Of a stretch of DNA of 64,000 bases, positions 1 through 10,435 are shown one piece after another (within the stretch, counting starts at the first letter, position 1; each line of letters starts with the position of its first letter). Below the pieces are notes generated by a model. It ran no database searches, was not told where the DNA came from, and was given only the letters and a program-made list of their open reading frames with translations. Made by a program: the position numbers and the translations under genes. The stretch lies in the NCBI GenBank assembly GCA_038380795.1, contig CM076259.1, positions 29,928,977 through 29,992,976 of the forward strand, given 5' to 3'. The stretch is from Pyrocephalus nanus. Lineage: Eukaryota; Chordata; Aves; Passeriformes; Tyrannidae.

Positions 1-67
1 AAATGGCTGCTCCTGAGACTGCAGAACCAATGCCTGCAGTGCTCAAGCCACAGTCACCTAATAAAGT

Positions 68-1187
68 TGTATTGGGTTTGCATGGCAAAGTTTTGGTAGT
101 GGGGGTCTCTAGGGGGGCTTCTGTGAGAAGCTGTTAGAACCTTTCCCTGTGTAAGGAGGGGATTCTCCTTGATGGAACCAATGCTATCTGGCTTCAGCAC
201 AGACCTGCTGATGGTCAGGCCCATCAGCAACAGTGATAGCACCTCTGGGATAAGATATTTAAGAAGGAAAAAATAACTGGGGCAACTTAAGCCAGAGAGG
301 AGCGAGAATATGTGAGAGAAATAGCCCTGCAGAAACCACGATCAGGTAGGAAGGAGGGGGAGGAGGTGCTCCAAGTGACAGAGCAGATCTTCCCCTGCAG
401 CCCGTGGTGATGACTTGGGTGAGGCAGGTTGTACTCCTGCAGTTCATGGATGTTGTCAGTGAACCAGAAATCCATTTGCAATCCATGAGCAGGAGGATGC
501 CCAAATAAGTCTGTGACCCCATGGGAAGCCTGCACTGGAGCAGACTCCTGTCAGGACCTTAGACCCATAGAGAGAGGAGTACATGCTGGTGCTGGTTTGA
601 TGGCTGGACTTGTGACCCCATAGGGGACCTATGCTGGAGCAGCCTGTTCCTGAAAGACTGCACCCTGTGGAAAGGGACACATGCTGGAACAGTTCATGGA
701 GAACTGTAGCCCATGGAAAGGACTTCTATTGTATATGTTCACAGAGGACTGTCTCCTGTGGATGGTACCCCATGCTGGAGCAGGGGAAGGGTGTGAGGAG
801 TTCTTCCCTTGAGGAGGAAGGAGTGGCAGAGACAATATGTGAAAAATTGACCACAGTCCCCATTCCTGGCCCCTGTGCCACTGGTGGGGACAAAGTATAG
901 AATCTGGGAGTAAAGTAAAGCCTGAGAAGATGGGAGAGGTGGAGAGAAGCTGTTTTCAAGATTTGGTTGTATTTGTCATTATCCTACTCTGATTCTATTG
1001 GTAATAAATTTAGTTTCCCCAAGGCAAGTTCATTTTGGCCATCATGGTAGTTGGTGAATGATCTCTCCCTGCCCTTATTTCGACCTATGAATCTTTTGTT
1101 ATATTTTCTCTTCCCTGTCCAGCTGAAAAAGGGAGAGAGAGAGTGGATTTGGTGGATGCCTGCCATGCAGCCAGGGTCAACCCACCA
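68..1187 (+). mobile_element. Solo LTR of an avian endogenous retrovirus, antisense to the cyclase gene
   Basis: The segment starts with TGTATTGGGTTTGCATGGCA and ends near GGGTCAACCCACCA, both of which I recognise from a common bird LTR family. Inside are the degenerate repeats of CCATGCTGGAGCAG between 530 and 790 that mark this family. A polyadenylation signal AATAAA sits at 1003-1008, followed by a T- and C-rich part. No gag, pol or env sequence is attached, so it looks like a solo LTR. Flanking TAAA on both sides (63-66, 1188-1191 approximately) may be the remnant of a target-site duplication, but this is weak. The ends are approximate. It lies in the cyclase intron in the opposite orientation. 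Confidence 0.7.
1003..1008 (+). promoter_or_regulatory. LTR polyadenylation signal AATAAA
   Basis: A canonical hexamer lies in the R-region part of the plus-strand LTR, about 180 bp before its 3' end. It could end antisense transcripts starting in or upstream of the LTR. It does not act on the cyclase strand. Confidence 0.4.
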
Positions 1188-1330
1188 TAAATATGAAGAA
1201 ATTTGTGGCTGGAAGGAAAAGAGCACAATCACACCTGCTTTGTGTGCATGGTCTAAACTGCTGGCTAAAGCACAAGCCTCCCACAGAAGTTAAAAGTGGC
1301 ACCAACTCAAATACGTGCTGCAAATCTCAC

Positions 1331-1415
1331 CTGATGAGAGAAGCCAGGCCCACAGCACACACCACCAGGGCAAATATCAGCATTACTCCCAACGTAATGA
1401 CTTCAGGCTCAATCC
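1331..1415 (-). CDS. Receptor guanylyl cyclase, fourth coding exon (transmembrane helix)
   Basis: This small 85-nt exon is too short for an ordinary ORF scan. I found it by splicing out of the third exon. The acceptor is TTTGCACAG at 1416-1424. Two bases complete Gly466, 27 codons give residues 467-493, and two bases remain for an Arg codon. The donor is CAG/GTGAGA. The protein reads GIEPEV followed by a single hydrophobic stretch, about residues 471-490 (ITLGVMLIFALVVCAVG), and ends in the LIR stop-transfer. It is the one membrane pass, separating the outside domain from the missing kinase-homology and cyclase domains. Phase, length and position all match the equivalent exon of sensory guanylyl cyclases. 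The next exon is not in the window; the gene continues past base 1. Confidence 0.85.
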
Positions 1416-2321
1416 CTGTGCAAAGAGGGGAAAGAATCAGTCACTGAGAAAATAATTTTGATTTAGGCAATAAGATTAAAAACATCAGTATCAGACCACT
1501 AGATTACAAAGTCAAATATTCAGCCAGGAGAATGCCAAAAGACAATTTTAAAGCAGTTTTAATTTGTGAATACACAAATACTTACTGACTTTGTTTACAT
1601 GAGACTGCAACTACTCTAATTATTTATTTCCATGTACTTTTTTTACCTAAACTACACTTAGAGCCCTGGATCAGTGGAAACACAGTTTTTGTTCAAGTAA
1701 ATAAAGACTAGACTCACAGGAAGGTATTAAGTTTTAGAGGAAGCTTCTACAAAGTTTATAACTTTTTAACATTTGACCCTTGTCTCTCCAGGAACTGAAA
1801 TGCTGAAAAATCTTTATCATGTGGTACCAAACTGATGGCCACTGTGAGTCACAGGCCTATCTGGGATTTTTCATTTCTGCTACATATTTTTAATGCTGAA
1901 AAGAGCAGAAGAGGATGAGCAGAATGTTGGTTTTCTCCTCAACAGTCCATGGACAGAAAGTACTAGAGACAGATACTTTGCTCATGAGTGTATTTACTTG
2001 AGAGCTAATGGAAGCCAACATGAGTGAATGAGCTGAACTGCTGTGTCTATGTCTTCTGATTTTTCTATTTTGTTTGTATTCAGAGATCTATAAATGCAAA
2101 CAATCACAGAGAAATTTGGGTTAATAAAAGGTTCATGACTCTATGTCACACACCTCAATCACAGGCCTCTCTGCAAGCACTGAAACCTAGACCTTCCCAG
2201 TGAAAAGTGAAGACATTTTTGAAAATTGGTGTCCATTTCAGAAAAGACAGAATATTTTAGATGAAATTTTCCTGCTTCAGCCTAGATCCCCAGTCCCCGA
2301 ATGTCCTCACACATACACAGC

Positions 2322-2471
2322 AACAGGTTTCCCACAGAAGCTACGGCTGCCCCATCCTTGGAAGTGTTCAAGATCAGGCTCAGTGGGGCTGTGTGCAACC
2401 TGGTCTAGTGTGGGGTTGGACTAGATGACCTTGAAAGGTCCCTTCCCAGTCCAAACTATTTTATGATTCTA
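2322..2471 (+). repeat. CR1 LINE 3' fragment
   Basis: The segment reads as a diverged CR1 tail: CAGAAGCTACGGCTGCCCCA, GGAAGTGTTCAAG, GTTGGACTAGATGACCTTGA, then a TATTTTATGATTCT end. It is 5'-truncated and lies antisense to the host gene. Confidence 0.85.
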
Positions 2472-2499
2472 GGGAAAGATGTTCCTATTCATAAAAGGG

Positions 2500-2577
2500 G
2501 GAGTTGGACTTGGTAATATTTGAAGATCTTTTCCAACACAAACTATTCTGTGATTCTATGATGTTATGATTCTATAA
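2500..2577 (+). repeat. Second CR1 3' tail fragment
   Basis: The segment has GGAGTTGGACTTGG, a TTTTCCAACACAAACTATTC block and an end made of repeated GATTCTATGAT units. It directly follows the previous CR1 tail in the same orientation. It is either an independent insertion or a partial duplication of the terminus. Confidence 0.75.
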
Positions 2578-5394
2578 AAGAAGTCACTCTGCTTTCATGC
2601 TCCAGCCTGGATCTAGCCCTGAATACCTTCACCTGGGAAGAAATCAAAGTCAGATTGTTACGATTCCCATAAGAACAGGTGACAGCAACCCAGTGTTCAT
2701 TCCAGGCAGGCAAAGGAGCTGCCAAAATGTTCCCCTCCAGATGGAATGGTGTTAAAAAGTGTGCAAAGCTAGAACACATCACATTAGGATCTTGCACAAT
2801 GCTAAATGCATGGAGAAGGAAGGATAGGATCCACTTGGAGGCAGATTTGCAGGAAACCCAGTGCTCTGGGCTGTGGTCACCTGCTAAGAAGCTTATTTTT
2901 AAATAAGCTTTGAATAGCCCAGCCACAGTGCTATGAGTTGTTTTTCTTGCTGGACAAAGCAGGGAATGCCTCCTGGACAAACCAGTGATGAAGGTATGAA
3001 AGTCTCATCTCACACCCCTGCATGGCCTTCTAACATTTTCAGAGAGAATCTGTAACCCAGACCACAATGTGGTAGGAATAATTTGTAGTTTAGTAATGTT
3101 CTCTTCTGTATTTAATCAGGGTTTTTTACTGGTCCTGTCTCCTCAACTTCCTTAGGTAGCCTCCAGAGACTACTGTCTGAACAAATCTGCTTCTAGAAAG
3201 ATCTCAAGAGAAATTCTTTTGTTTGTCATCATTGCCTATAATAACCTACAAATGCTTGACCATTCTTTAGAGGACCCTAATGGAATATGGCACTTGAAAG
3301 GCAGTGCAAAAAACCAAGGAATACCAAAGGATCTCTCCCTGATCATGTCCCTTGCTGAAGTAGGGGAACAGTTTCACATCATTACAGATGTGAAGGCACT
3401 TAATCAGCTAAAAAACATCCAAAGTCCATCCAATTTCACTCACTGAAACACTATTTGATAAGATGAGAATGAGAGCTAGTCAGAGCACAACATTCACTGC
3501 AGTTAACCATAGACTTAAAGGAAAAGAAAAGTAAAAAATAAACAGCCAGATAAACAAACCCTGAGGAATGGGAGATAGCAAAGGCACTACCAAACTCCAG
3601 AGAGTTCATGCCAGTGATGATTGTGGCATTGCAGGGACTGTGCAAAGCCCCAAGGAAGCTCAAACAGATCTTTATAACTAATTAGAAGTGAAAGCAAGGT
3701 TATCGTGAGCTCATGGGAAACAGCAAACTTACAGCATATTAGAGGGGACTTGTGGTATTGTGTTAAAGTCATTAGAGAATGTTTTAAGGGAACTATGGGA
3801 CTATGTGAAAATTCTTATGGGATCTTTAGATGGAGGGGCAAAAATGGGTAAAGGGACAGATAAGGTGTTGGGGATGGTCAAGTATGGGAGGGGATGGGGA
3901 TGCTAAGCTTTTTTCCAGCCAAATCTTGCACCTGATCATCACAATCTGTCCTACCATTGTAACCCCTGTTCTTTCCTTTTTTTTTTTCCCCTTGGGTGAA
4001 TGTACTGTCTGACTGCCTGTGATGTTTACAGACTTCACATCAATATTATGTACAGGCAAGATGAGCCCTGGAGCCTGCAACCCATGAAAGACTACATGTC
4101 TGGAGTCACTTCCTGCAGAAACCAAAGGGTTTGAGAGCTTGCTATGAGGGAATTTAGATTGGGACCATCTACCAGAGGATGCATTAGTAAGTCTGAAGGA
4201 ACTGGAGCTGTGAGATCTGGTAGCAAGCTTGGAGCCTAATTATGTGGTGCATGAGAACAGAATGGGGCCATTCATGTTGTCCATGTCCCATCAATCCTGG
4301 TTGTGGGTGTGGTGCATGTAAACACATGGCTCTTCTCTATCTGTTACTCTATCAGTGACTGGTTGTCTCTGCAGTGTGTGTGTGTGTCCATGTACTGGGA
4401 ACAGCAACACAGCCCCACTCCTGGTGAACCTGGAGTTAGGAACCACAGCAGCCTGAAAACTTCACATCCAATTCCCCTCTAACCCTAACTTCAAAAGCCA
4501 GAGTGAGGCCTGGATTTAATTCTAGTCATAAAATTCAGTTTCTGAAATACTAGTAATAATAATAAAGTACTGTTTCACTGAGAAATGCCTAGAGCTTTAT
4601 GCTTTTGTAAAGGTATGAACATGAAATCTGATCTCTCTAAAAATCAGTGGGATTTTTTCATAGACTGGAAAGGGATGCTGAATTGCTACATCGTTCCTAG
4701 TGGCAGTGCAAAATTAGATCTATGATAGTATTATATTTATCTCTTCTATAGCTTGCCAGCTGCTGTAAGATCAGTGTATCTCCAATTTTCATAGAGTGAC
4801 ACTGATTTAAACCAGCTATGACTGAGCTAAGGGGAATGTTTTTCTCAGTAACTGAATGAAGTATTCTGTAGATGTGGTTACTTTTGTCTGAATCGGTCAT
4901 ATCCTGGAGCAGTAGGTGTAAATGCTTAGTGTTATAAGTAAATATGCCAAGAGGAGGCTAAGTATCCTACCCTGAGATTTTGGCTTCCCTGTGACTTTAA
5001 AACTGCACCTCAGTTGCCTCAAGTTAAAAACAATAAGGAAAAACAGTTCCCAACCTTACCATCACGGGAAGCAGAAGAGATATCTTGGCCCCCAATCCTT
5101 CGATTACTACCTCTGTTGTCTACAGTGACTCAGACTATTCTGAGTAATGATTATCATTTTTTCTTGAAGAGGTGAGCTCTGATGCCACAACTGGATAAAA
5201 AGTCTGGGTTAACAGGAGAGATGGTGAGAGCATCTACTGTTGAGCAGCTCTCTAAGGCTGTCTTCCAGGCCCCGTTCCTCAGAAGGACAGGGACATAGTG
5301 CTGGGGGAAGCCTCTGGTATATAATGGTTATTATTAAAATAGGCAGATGTTGACTTTTAGACCCAGAAAACCCCTTCAAGCATACCACAACAGT

Positions 5395-5578
5395 GGAGTG
5401 GCAACAACCTTTGGCCCAGGGAAGTGATGGGAATAATGTCCCTGGAATTGCTCAAAAAATGTGTAGATGTGGTGTTTGGAGATATGGTAGTGGTGGGCTT
5501 GGAAGTGATAGCTTAATGGTTGGACTCAATGCTTTTAGAGGTCTTTTCCAGCTCTAGTTATTCCATGATTCTATCACC
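5395..5578 (+). repeat. CR1 3' fragment (older subfamily)
   Basis: Diagnostic pieces are AACCTTTGGCCCAGGGAAGT, GATATGGTAGTGGTGGGCTT, GGTTGGACTCAATG and the terminal TTCCATGATTCTAT. It ends 224 bp before the third coding exon's donor side. Confidence 0.8.
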
Positions 5579-5802
5579 TAACAAGCAATAAAAGAGCCTT
5601 GTGGATCAGTGATGGTATCTCTGCATATGATTTCCATTACAAACAGGACGATGACTCAGTATCTTTACATTAATTTCTTGAATTTAGACTTTTCTTGTTG
5701 GGGAATTCTTTTTTAAAGGGGTAACCACCTGGAGTGAGAGAAAAGATGAAAGAAATGAGACTCAATGCCATTTGATCCTTTTGTTGTCTTTTTCCCCCTT
5801 AC

Positions 5803-6157
5803 CTTCAGTGCAGAGAACATCTGGATCAAACCAACAACTGGAGTCTGTCTTGGGTGGAACTTCATTGGGAAAGTGGATGGCCTGGCCTAGGGACAACACG
5901 GAGTCTGAAGATATGTCCAGCATGTGGGTTGGGAAAAGCTGGTTCCCATGACCATCTGTGTCCAGGATTACATAGTTGCTGAGCCCCTTCCCATAGCTGT
6001 CTGTCTCTACCTGGTGAGTAAATCCAGGGAAACTGAAGTTTTTTGTGTGCTCAGCAATGTTAGCTCCGGAGGTTCTGACTCCTTTCCTCCAAGCACTGTC
6101 TATAGCCATCGCCATGAAGTAAATAGCATCATAGATTGTTCCAAAGAGTGGAGAAAC
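5803..6157 (-). CDS. Receptor guanylyl cyclase, third coding exon (membrane-proximal ectodomain)
   Basis: The exon is 355 nt: residues 348-465 plus the first base of Gly466. It opens with VSPLFGTIYDAIYF, an extremely conserved segment of the sensory cyclases. The acceptor is ATTTTTAG and the donor AAG/GTAAGG. The second half reads NYVILDTDGHGNQL, then PTHMLD, LGQAIHFP and SCWFDPDVLC. The last block carries the juxtamembrane Cys pair that in this family stabilises the ectodomain next to the membrane. These last four blocks match GC-D (olfactory, rodent Gucy2d) as I remember it better than GUCY2F, which lacks the DTDG...PTH series and has a different Cys block. This is the main evidence for calling the gene GC-D-like. 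The exon is intact. Confidence 0.88.
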
Positions 6158-7668
6158 CTAAAAATACATGGAGAAATTGAAGTCAGGTTATACTGTTCCC
6201 AACCTCCAGTTTGAGGTTTATGGCAAAATATTGCCTCATTGGCTAAGTTGTAAACTCAGGTACTGAGACAGCTGAGCATTAAGGCTCAGAGAGTAAAGGG
6301 TTTGAAGAATCTTAGGTCGAAGGTAGCTTTGGATAGACTCAATGTATGCATGATTTTGAATACCTGTTTTTTCTAATGGTTGCATCCCAAAATACAATTT
6401 CAAAATATTTTTAAAACCTTGCAAAATTGCTTTAAGATGGCAAAAGCCAAGACTCTCAGCCTGATGTTCACCTGAAATTTAACAAAACCTGCCTCAAAAC
6501 ACTACACTGAAACATCTGCTACAAATAGAAGTTCAATATCACAGCCTCGCCTCCCTCCCTACCAAGACAGGAAAGGTGTCATTCCCCAAACAATTGGTCT
6601 TCTCTGTCAAAACATTACTTATTCCTAAGGTGTTAAAATCCCAGAGTAGAGCCATGGCAAACTTGTTTTGTTGTCTAACAGAGCCTTTTCTCTTTTCATT
6701 GCTCCCTTCCATGACAGACTTGATTTAGGAACCTTTAACAAAAATGGTGACTTTTGCAATCATGTGGGCATTCGCAGCCGGTAGGTGAAGAGAGATTATA
6801 AGCAGATACCTTTGAAAAAAATGAGGATTGCTATTGGGAGCCACAGAATTTGACATTTGTGGTGGGATTCATTAATCAGATATAGATATCTACAGTGAAG
6901 AACCTGACACTCTATAGTTAACCAAGGCTCTCATTATAGTGAAGGGAAAGAAATGAATGCTTTCAAGGCATGATTCATCTCCTTCTGAAGTAGGCATCCA
7001 TAAATCAAGCCTTAAAAGTACTTGTAATTTTTTCAAAGGTCATTGGGAGATTTGAAGATCAGCTCAGCGGAATCCTGCATCTCTTCACCAGTATGAGATT
7101 CCCCAGTTCTACTTGTAAATGTCTACAAGGGAACAACTGATTTAGTTTTTAATAGGCTATTGATGACATTTAGATAATTAGGCTGACAAACAATAACTTT
7201 GACTATAGTGCTAAGAAAAGCATGGCAGCAAGAATATTAAACATTTCCCTCTAGAAACATCCAGTATTTCATTAGTCTCTCTCATCCCCTCACATTTTCA
7301 GTCATATGGACATATTATTTTGGTTCCTTACAAACTCCATGGATTTTATCCAGTTTAGGAGACACCTTTTCAACTTGAGTCTACTGCAGTTAGCACATCG
7401 CAAACCAAATCTGAGAGCCCCAGAGACAACCCCTTTCTCTTGAATTCCCAGCATGGTCCTGCAAATTGAACCAAGTTATATTGCCAGACATCCAGGAGAA
7501 ATTATCTTTCCAAATGAATGGAGACCATACTCAAATTTCACCATGTTTTTCTCAAAATGAAAGTATGCAGTCTGGGTTGACTGTCCCCTGTACTTTCTCT
7601 ATAACTATTGCTTGTCTCATGTCTTTTGTTGACACGTCCCAGAAAAGCCCAAGAGAAAGAATATTTAC
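6158..7668 (-). other. Intron between the second and third coding exons
   Basis: The intron is 1511 bp with a consensus donor (GTAAAT) and acceptor. The sequence is moderately AT-rich. I see no repeat, no RNA gene and no additional exon in it. Confidence 0.75.
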
Positions 7669-7970
7669 CTGTGTGGCTTCCAAATCCCTCATTATTTCAC
7701 CACTTTCTTTAGCTTCCCTGAACGCATCATAGAAAGTCCTTTCTCCAGACTCCAATGTGATAGTCAGCACAGCATCATATGCTTCCTGGAGCTTACTGTC
7801 ATTATCAAAGACACTGAATGAGTTGTTTTGATAAGGAAGACTGTACAGTAAAGTGTCATATGGAACAAAGATGTATCTTCCATCTGCTAGTCCCATTTCC
7901 AGAGCTTTTGTGAGTAAGGTGGCCTGTTCCTCCCCTCCAATGAGAACAGAATGCATGCACAGGACTATTA
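7669..7970 (-). CDS. Receptor guanylyl cyclase, second coding exon (central ectodomain)
   Basis: The exon is 302 nt. Its first two bases complete codon 247 (Ile) and exactly 100 codons follow, to residue 347, so the frame joins perfectly on both sides. The acceptor reads TTGTGTTCCAG and the donor CAG/GTAAAT. The protein has IVLCMHSVLIGG, a FVPYDTLLYSLPY block and EAYDAVLTITLES, which are hallmark segments of the ANF-receptor-type ligand-binding fold in sensory cyclases. The run IIVLCMHS and the EEQATLL context recall rodent GC-D, while YSLPY is also seen in GUCY2F. There is no internal stop and no truncation. The neighbouring introns are 1.7 kb upstream and 1.5 kb downstream. Confidence 0.9.
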
Positions 7971-9639
7971 CTGGAACACAAAGACAGCAAAGAGTGTTGT
8001 TAATCCATTAGGTGTTTTCAACACAAAATAGCACACTCCCCTCCCAGTAAAAGAGCTTTCTGAACTACTCTATCAGGTCAGATTCCTTTTTTACATACCA
8101 AGAAAGCTGAGACCTACACCTATTTTGTTCAACCTCTGGAGGTCTGCAATACCTAGTAAAGAAGGTTGTGAGTAGTACGTATTTCTGGAGCTGTAAAGAA
8201 GAAAGAATGGGGAGAAATTTTGACAGAAGTGAGGCAAGGGTTAACATGATGGGTATTTGTGGTCACTGTTGTCACTGACTGTGAGACTTGAGCTTTCCCT
8301 CTGTGTGCTCTGAGCTGACAGACACCTCACCATTGTAAGCAATGTCCAACCTCCACACATTCACCCTGTCACCAAATATACAGATTTTAGGTTGGACACT
8401 GTGTTGTGTTTAAACATCTGGTTCATGCTTGGCTGTCTCAAAGTCTAGGTCTTTGTCTGCAAAATGTCATGGGCCCAATCCCCATGTCTGGGGGGGGAGA
8501 TCTGAAATACAGGTGTATCTGTTTAACAGGCTTTCCTGGATGCTCACTCGCCCTTCAGGAAAGGCACTACTCCTGATATTTGATCCAAGACAGTGTCTCA
8601 AGACTAAGTTAATGAGAGAAGAAAAATAGGGCAATGGTGTGAAGCAAAGTTGCAAAGGAGACATGATGACTGCTAAACGAGGAGAGAGCGGGATCCCTAG
8701 GGTGGCTGTGGTCTCTCCTTAGGGCAAAAAGGATCCTTGGAAAAGTAGAAGCTAAAATTAACAAGACTATTTTCAGGTTTCTGAATTACAGCAAAGAAAC
8801 CAGTACTTCTTGACAGTGGTTCATGCCATACTATAGCAGCTGGTCAAATGAATGAAATTTGAAAAGGGACTGGTTCTCTCCATTTATTATGAAAGGAGCC
8901 CATCATCTGTGACTCACATGGAGAGCTGTGATGGTAAGGAGATGAACTCACCCAAAGTGGATTTGGTCTCAAGCATAGATTTGAGCACTGATATAGAACT
9001 TGGCTTTAGACAGCATTTTCTACCCTTGTTATTCTTTGGCGTAAAATCCAAAGTAAGCTAAAATGCCTCCTCACTGGAGTTCCGATGATGACTGCAGGGG
9101 CGTGCATCCAGGATCAGAGCTCCATCACAGACTTTCCAACAAGGCTCTGAACCAGAAAAACATGTCTTTTCCCCCCACCCATTTTCTCAAGAAACAAGAT
9201 CATTCTTTACTACGAGTTGTGCATCAAAAAAAACCCTACCACTGCTTTAGTAGTCTGTGGTGTGTAACATTGCATTCCACTTCTGATACCTTCACTGAAC
9301 ACAGGCAGCAAGGACACAGACAAAGGGTGGGATTTTTGATAATCCAGAATACAAATCATTATTAATATAAAAAAATTCTATAAACTACTCTTTACACAAG
9401 TGAAGCACAGACAACCATCCACTGAATATCATCTTTTTTCAGATAAGCTGGAACTGATCTTTCATGTTGTAGGAGACTATTTTGCTCTATCTTCATCAAA
9501 CACAAATTGTCCAGCACTCCTGTATGTGAAGACCTGGCTCCATTAAGGTCAGAGGTAAAGTTCTTCTTGATTTAAACCACTTCAAATTTTCATTCTCTAA
9601 ACTATAACAATGCAGTACTACTCTAGAGAAAATAATAAT

Positions 9640-9675
<36 letters not shown>

Positions 9676-9696
9676 AATGAGACTTAAAACACTTAC
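7971..9696 (-). other. Intron between the first and second coding exons
   Basis: The intron is 1726 bp. It starts with GTAAGT and, read as pre-mRNA, runs into a 29-nt U tract (9644-9672) only 18 nt after the donor hexamer. An eight-G run lies near 8491. No other repeat or exon was seen. Confidence 0.75.
9644..9672. repeat. Poly(A) tract, 29 bp
   Basis: This is an uninterrupted A run on the plus strand, poly-U in the cyclase pre-mRNA, 18 nt past the first exon's donor hexamer. AATAATAATAATT precedes it. Confidence 0.95.
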
Positions 9697-10435
9697 TTTT
9701 AATGTCATTAACTTCTTTAATCTTGTTCCAGGTGTCTTCAATGCCTTTTTCTCCTTTACGCACATATGTAACAATGCCTACAGGCAGCCCCTGGCTCCTG
9801 AGTGAAGTTGCTAACTCCTTGGCTGTGTACATCCAAATATCCTCTCTGGATGCAATGATGCCAACACGGGCCCAGTTAAAATATTTCATTACTGTAAACA
9901 AAACTTGGGTTGGAGAGGGCAGAGTCCTTGCAAATGCAGGGTGGTGGATGGTGGAATCCAGTTTATAATTGATGCACATCCATGAGAAGATAGCTTTATT
10001 CCAGTTTTCTCCTAAATGTGTAGCCACCTCACAGAAGCCAGGGTTCAGAGGGCCTATGAAAGCTGAGGAAAGCTTTCCAAAGTCAATGAATCTAAGCAGA
10101 GCTCTTGGTGCCTCACATTCTTCTTGCAGGATCACATAATCCAGCCTGTGGCCAAGATCTAGTGAAGGATCTTGGCTTATTCGTCCCACAGCTAACCTGG
10201 CAGCCACATGGGGAAAGGCTTTAGAAAAGAAGGGGTCACAGTTCCAGGGTCCAAGCAGTCCAATTTTAAAGACAGAACAGTGTGCTGGAGAGCAAAGTAG
10301 GATTATTCCAAACAGCAGCCACCAGAGAGCCCAGAAAAATGTCTTGAATGAATTTCCAGCGTTGAGCTGATGCAAGCTAATGTGCCTCGACAGCACCCAG
10401 AAGAAGCTGTTAGGGCACCGTAGGAGAAATGACAT
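9697..10435 (-). CDS. Receptor guanylyl cyclase, first coding exon (signal peptide and N-terminal ectodomain)
   Basis: This exon encodes residues 1-246 plus one base of codon 247. Membrane guanylyl cyclases make cGMP from GTP, and this part is the extracellular, ligand-binding-like lobe. Residues 1-32 form a long polar leader, 33-48 (FFWALWWLLFG and following) a hydrophobic signal core, and cleavage is likely after Ala-His-Cys near 53. The mature start has the family motif LLGPW at 60-64 followed by a Cys. Also visible are AFIGPLNPGFC, FSWMC, a TLPSP segment, MKYFNWARVGI and a DIW motif, all typical of sensory cyclases. The ATG at 10433-10435 has A at -3. The exon ends at a consensus donor, GTAAGT (9691-9696 read on the minus strand). 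It is intact, with no stop or frameshift. The middle resembles retinal GUCY2F; GEKG near the end resembles olfactory GC-D. Family call is secure, paralogue is not. Confidence 0.9.

Larger units (their letters stand above)
1..1330 (-). other. Intron after the transmembrane exon (incomplete)
   Basis: The intron begins at the GTGAGA donor of the transmembrane exon and runs off the window. I searched the minus strand for the juxtamembrane and kinase-homology start that should come next and saw nothing. Almost all of it is the plus-strand LTR described separately. Only about 143 bp of non-repeat sequence lies between the LTR and the exon. Confidence 0.7.
1416..5802 (-). other. Intron between the third and fourth coding exons
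   Basis: The intron is 4387 bp. It contains three plus-strand CR1 tails (about 2322-2471, 2500-2577, 5395-5578). An open frame of 138 codons at 2564-2980 on the minus strand has no recognisable family and overlaps a CR1 tail, so I regard it as chance. A short TG run lies near 4375. Nothing else was recognised. Confidence 0.75.

Noticed and set aside
2564..2980. 138-codon minus-strand open frame inside the large cyclase intron
   Set aside because: It overlaps a CR1 tail, shows no domain and lies between exons of an intact gene on the same strand.
9623..9696. Continuation of the first-exon frame past the donor (Lys-Cys-Phe and a run of Phe)
   Set aside because: It is read-through into the intron: the Phe run is the poly(T) tract and a consensus GTAAGT precedes it.
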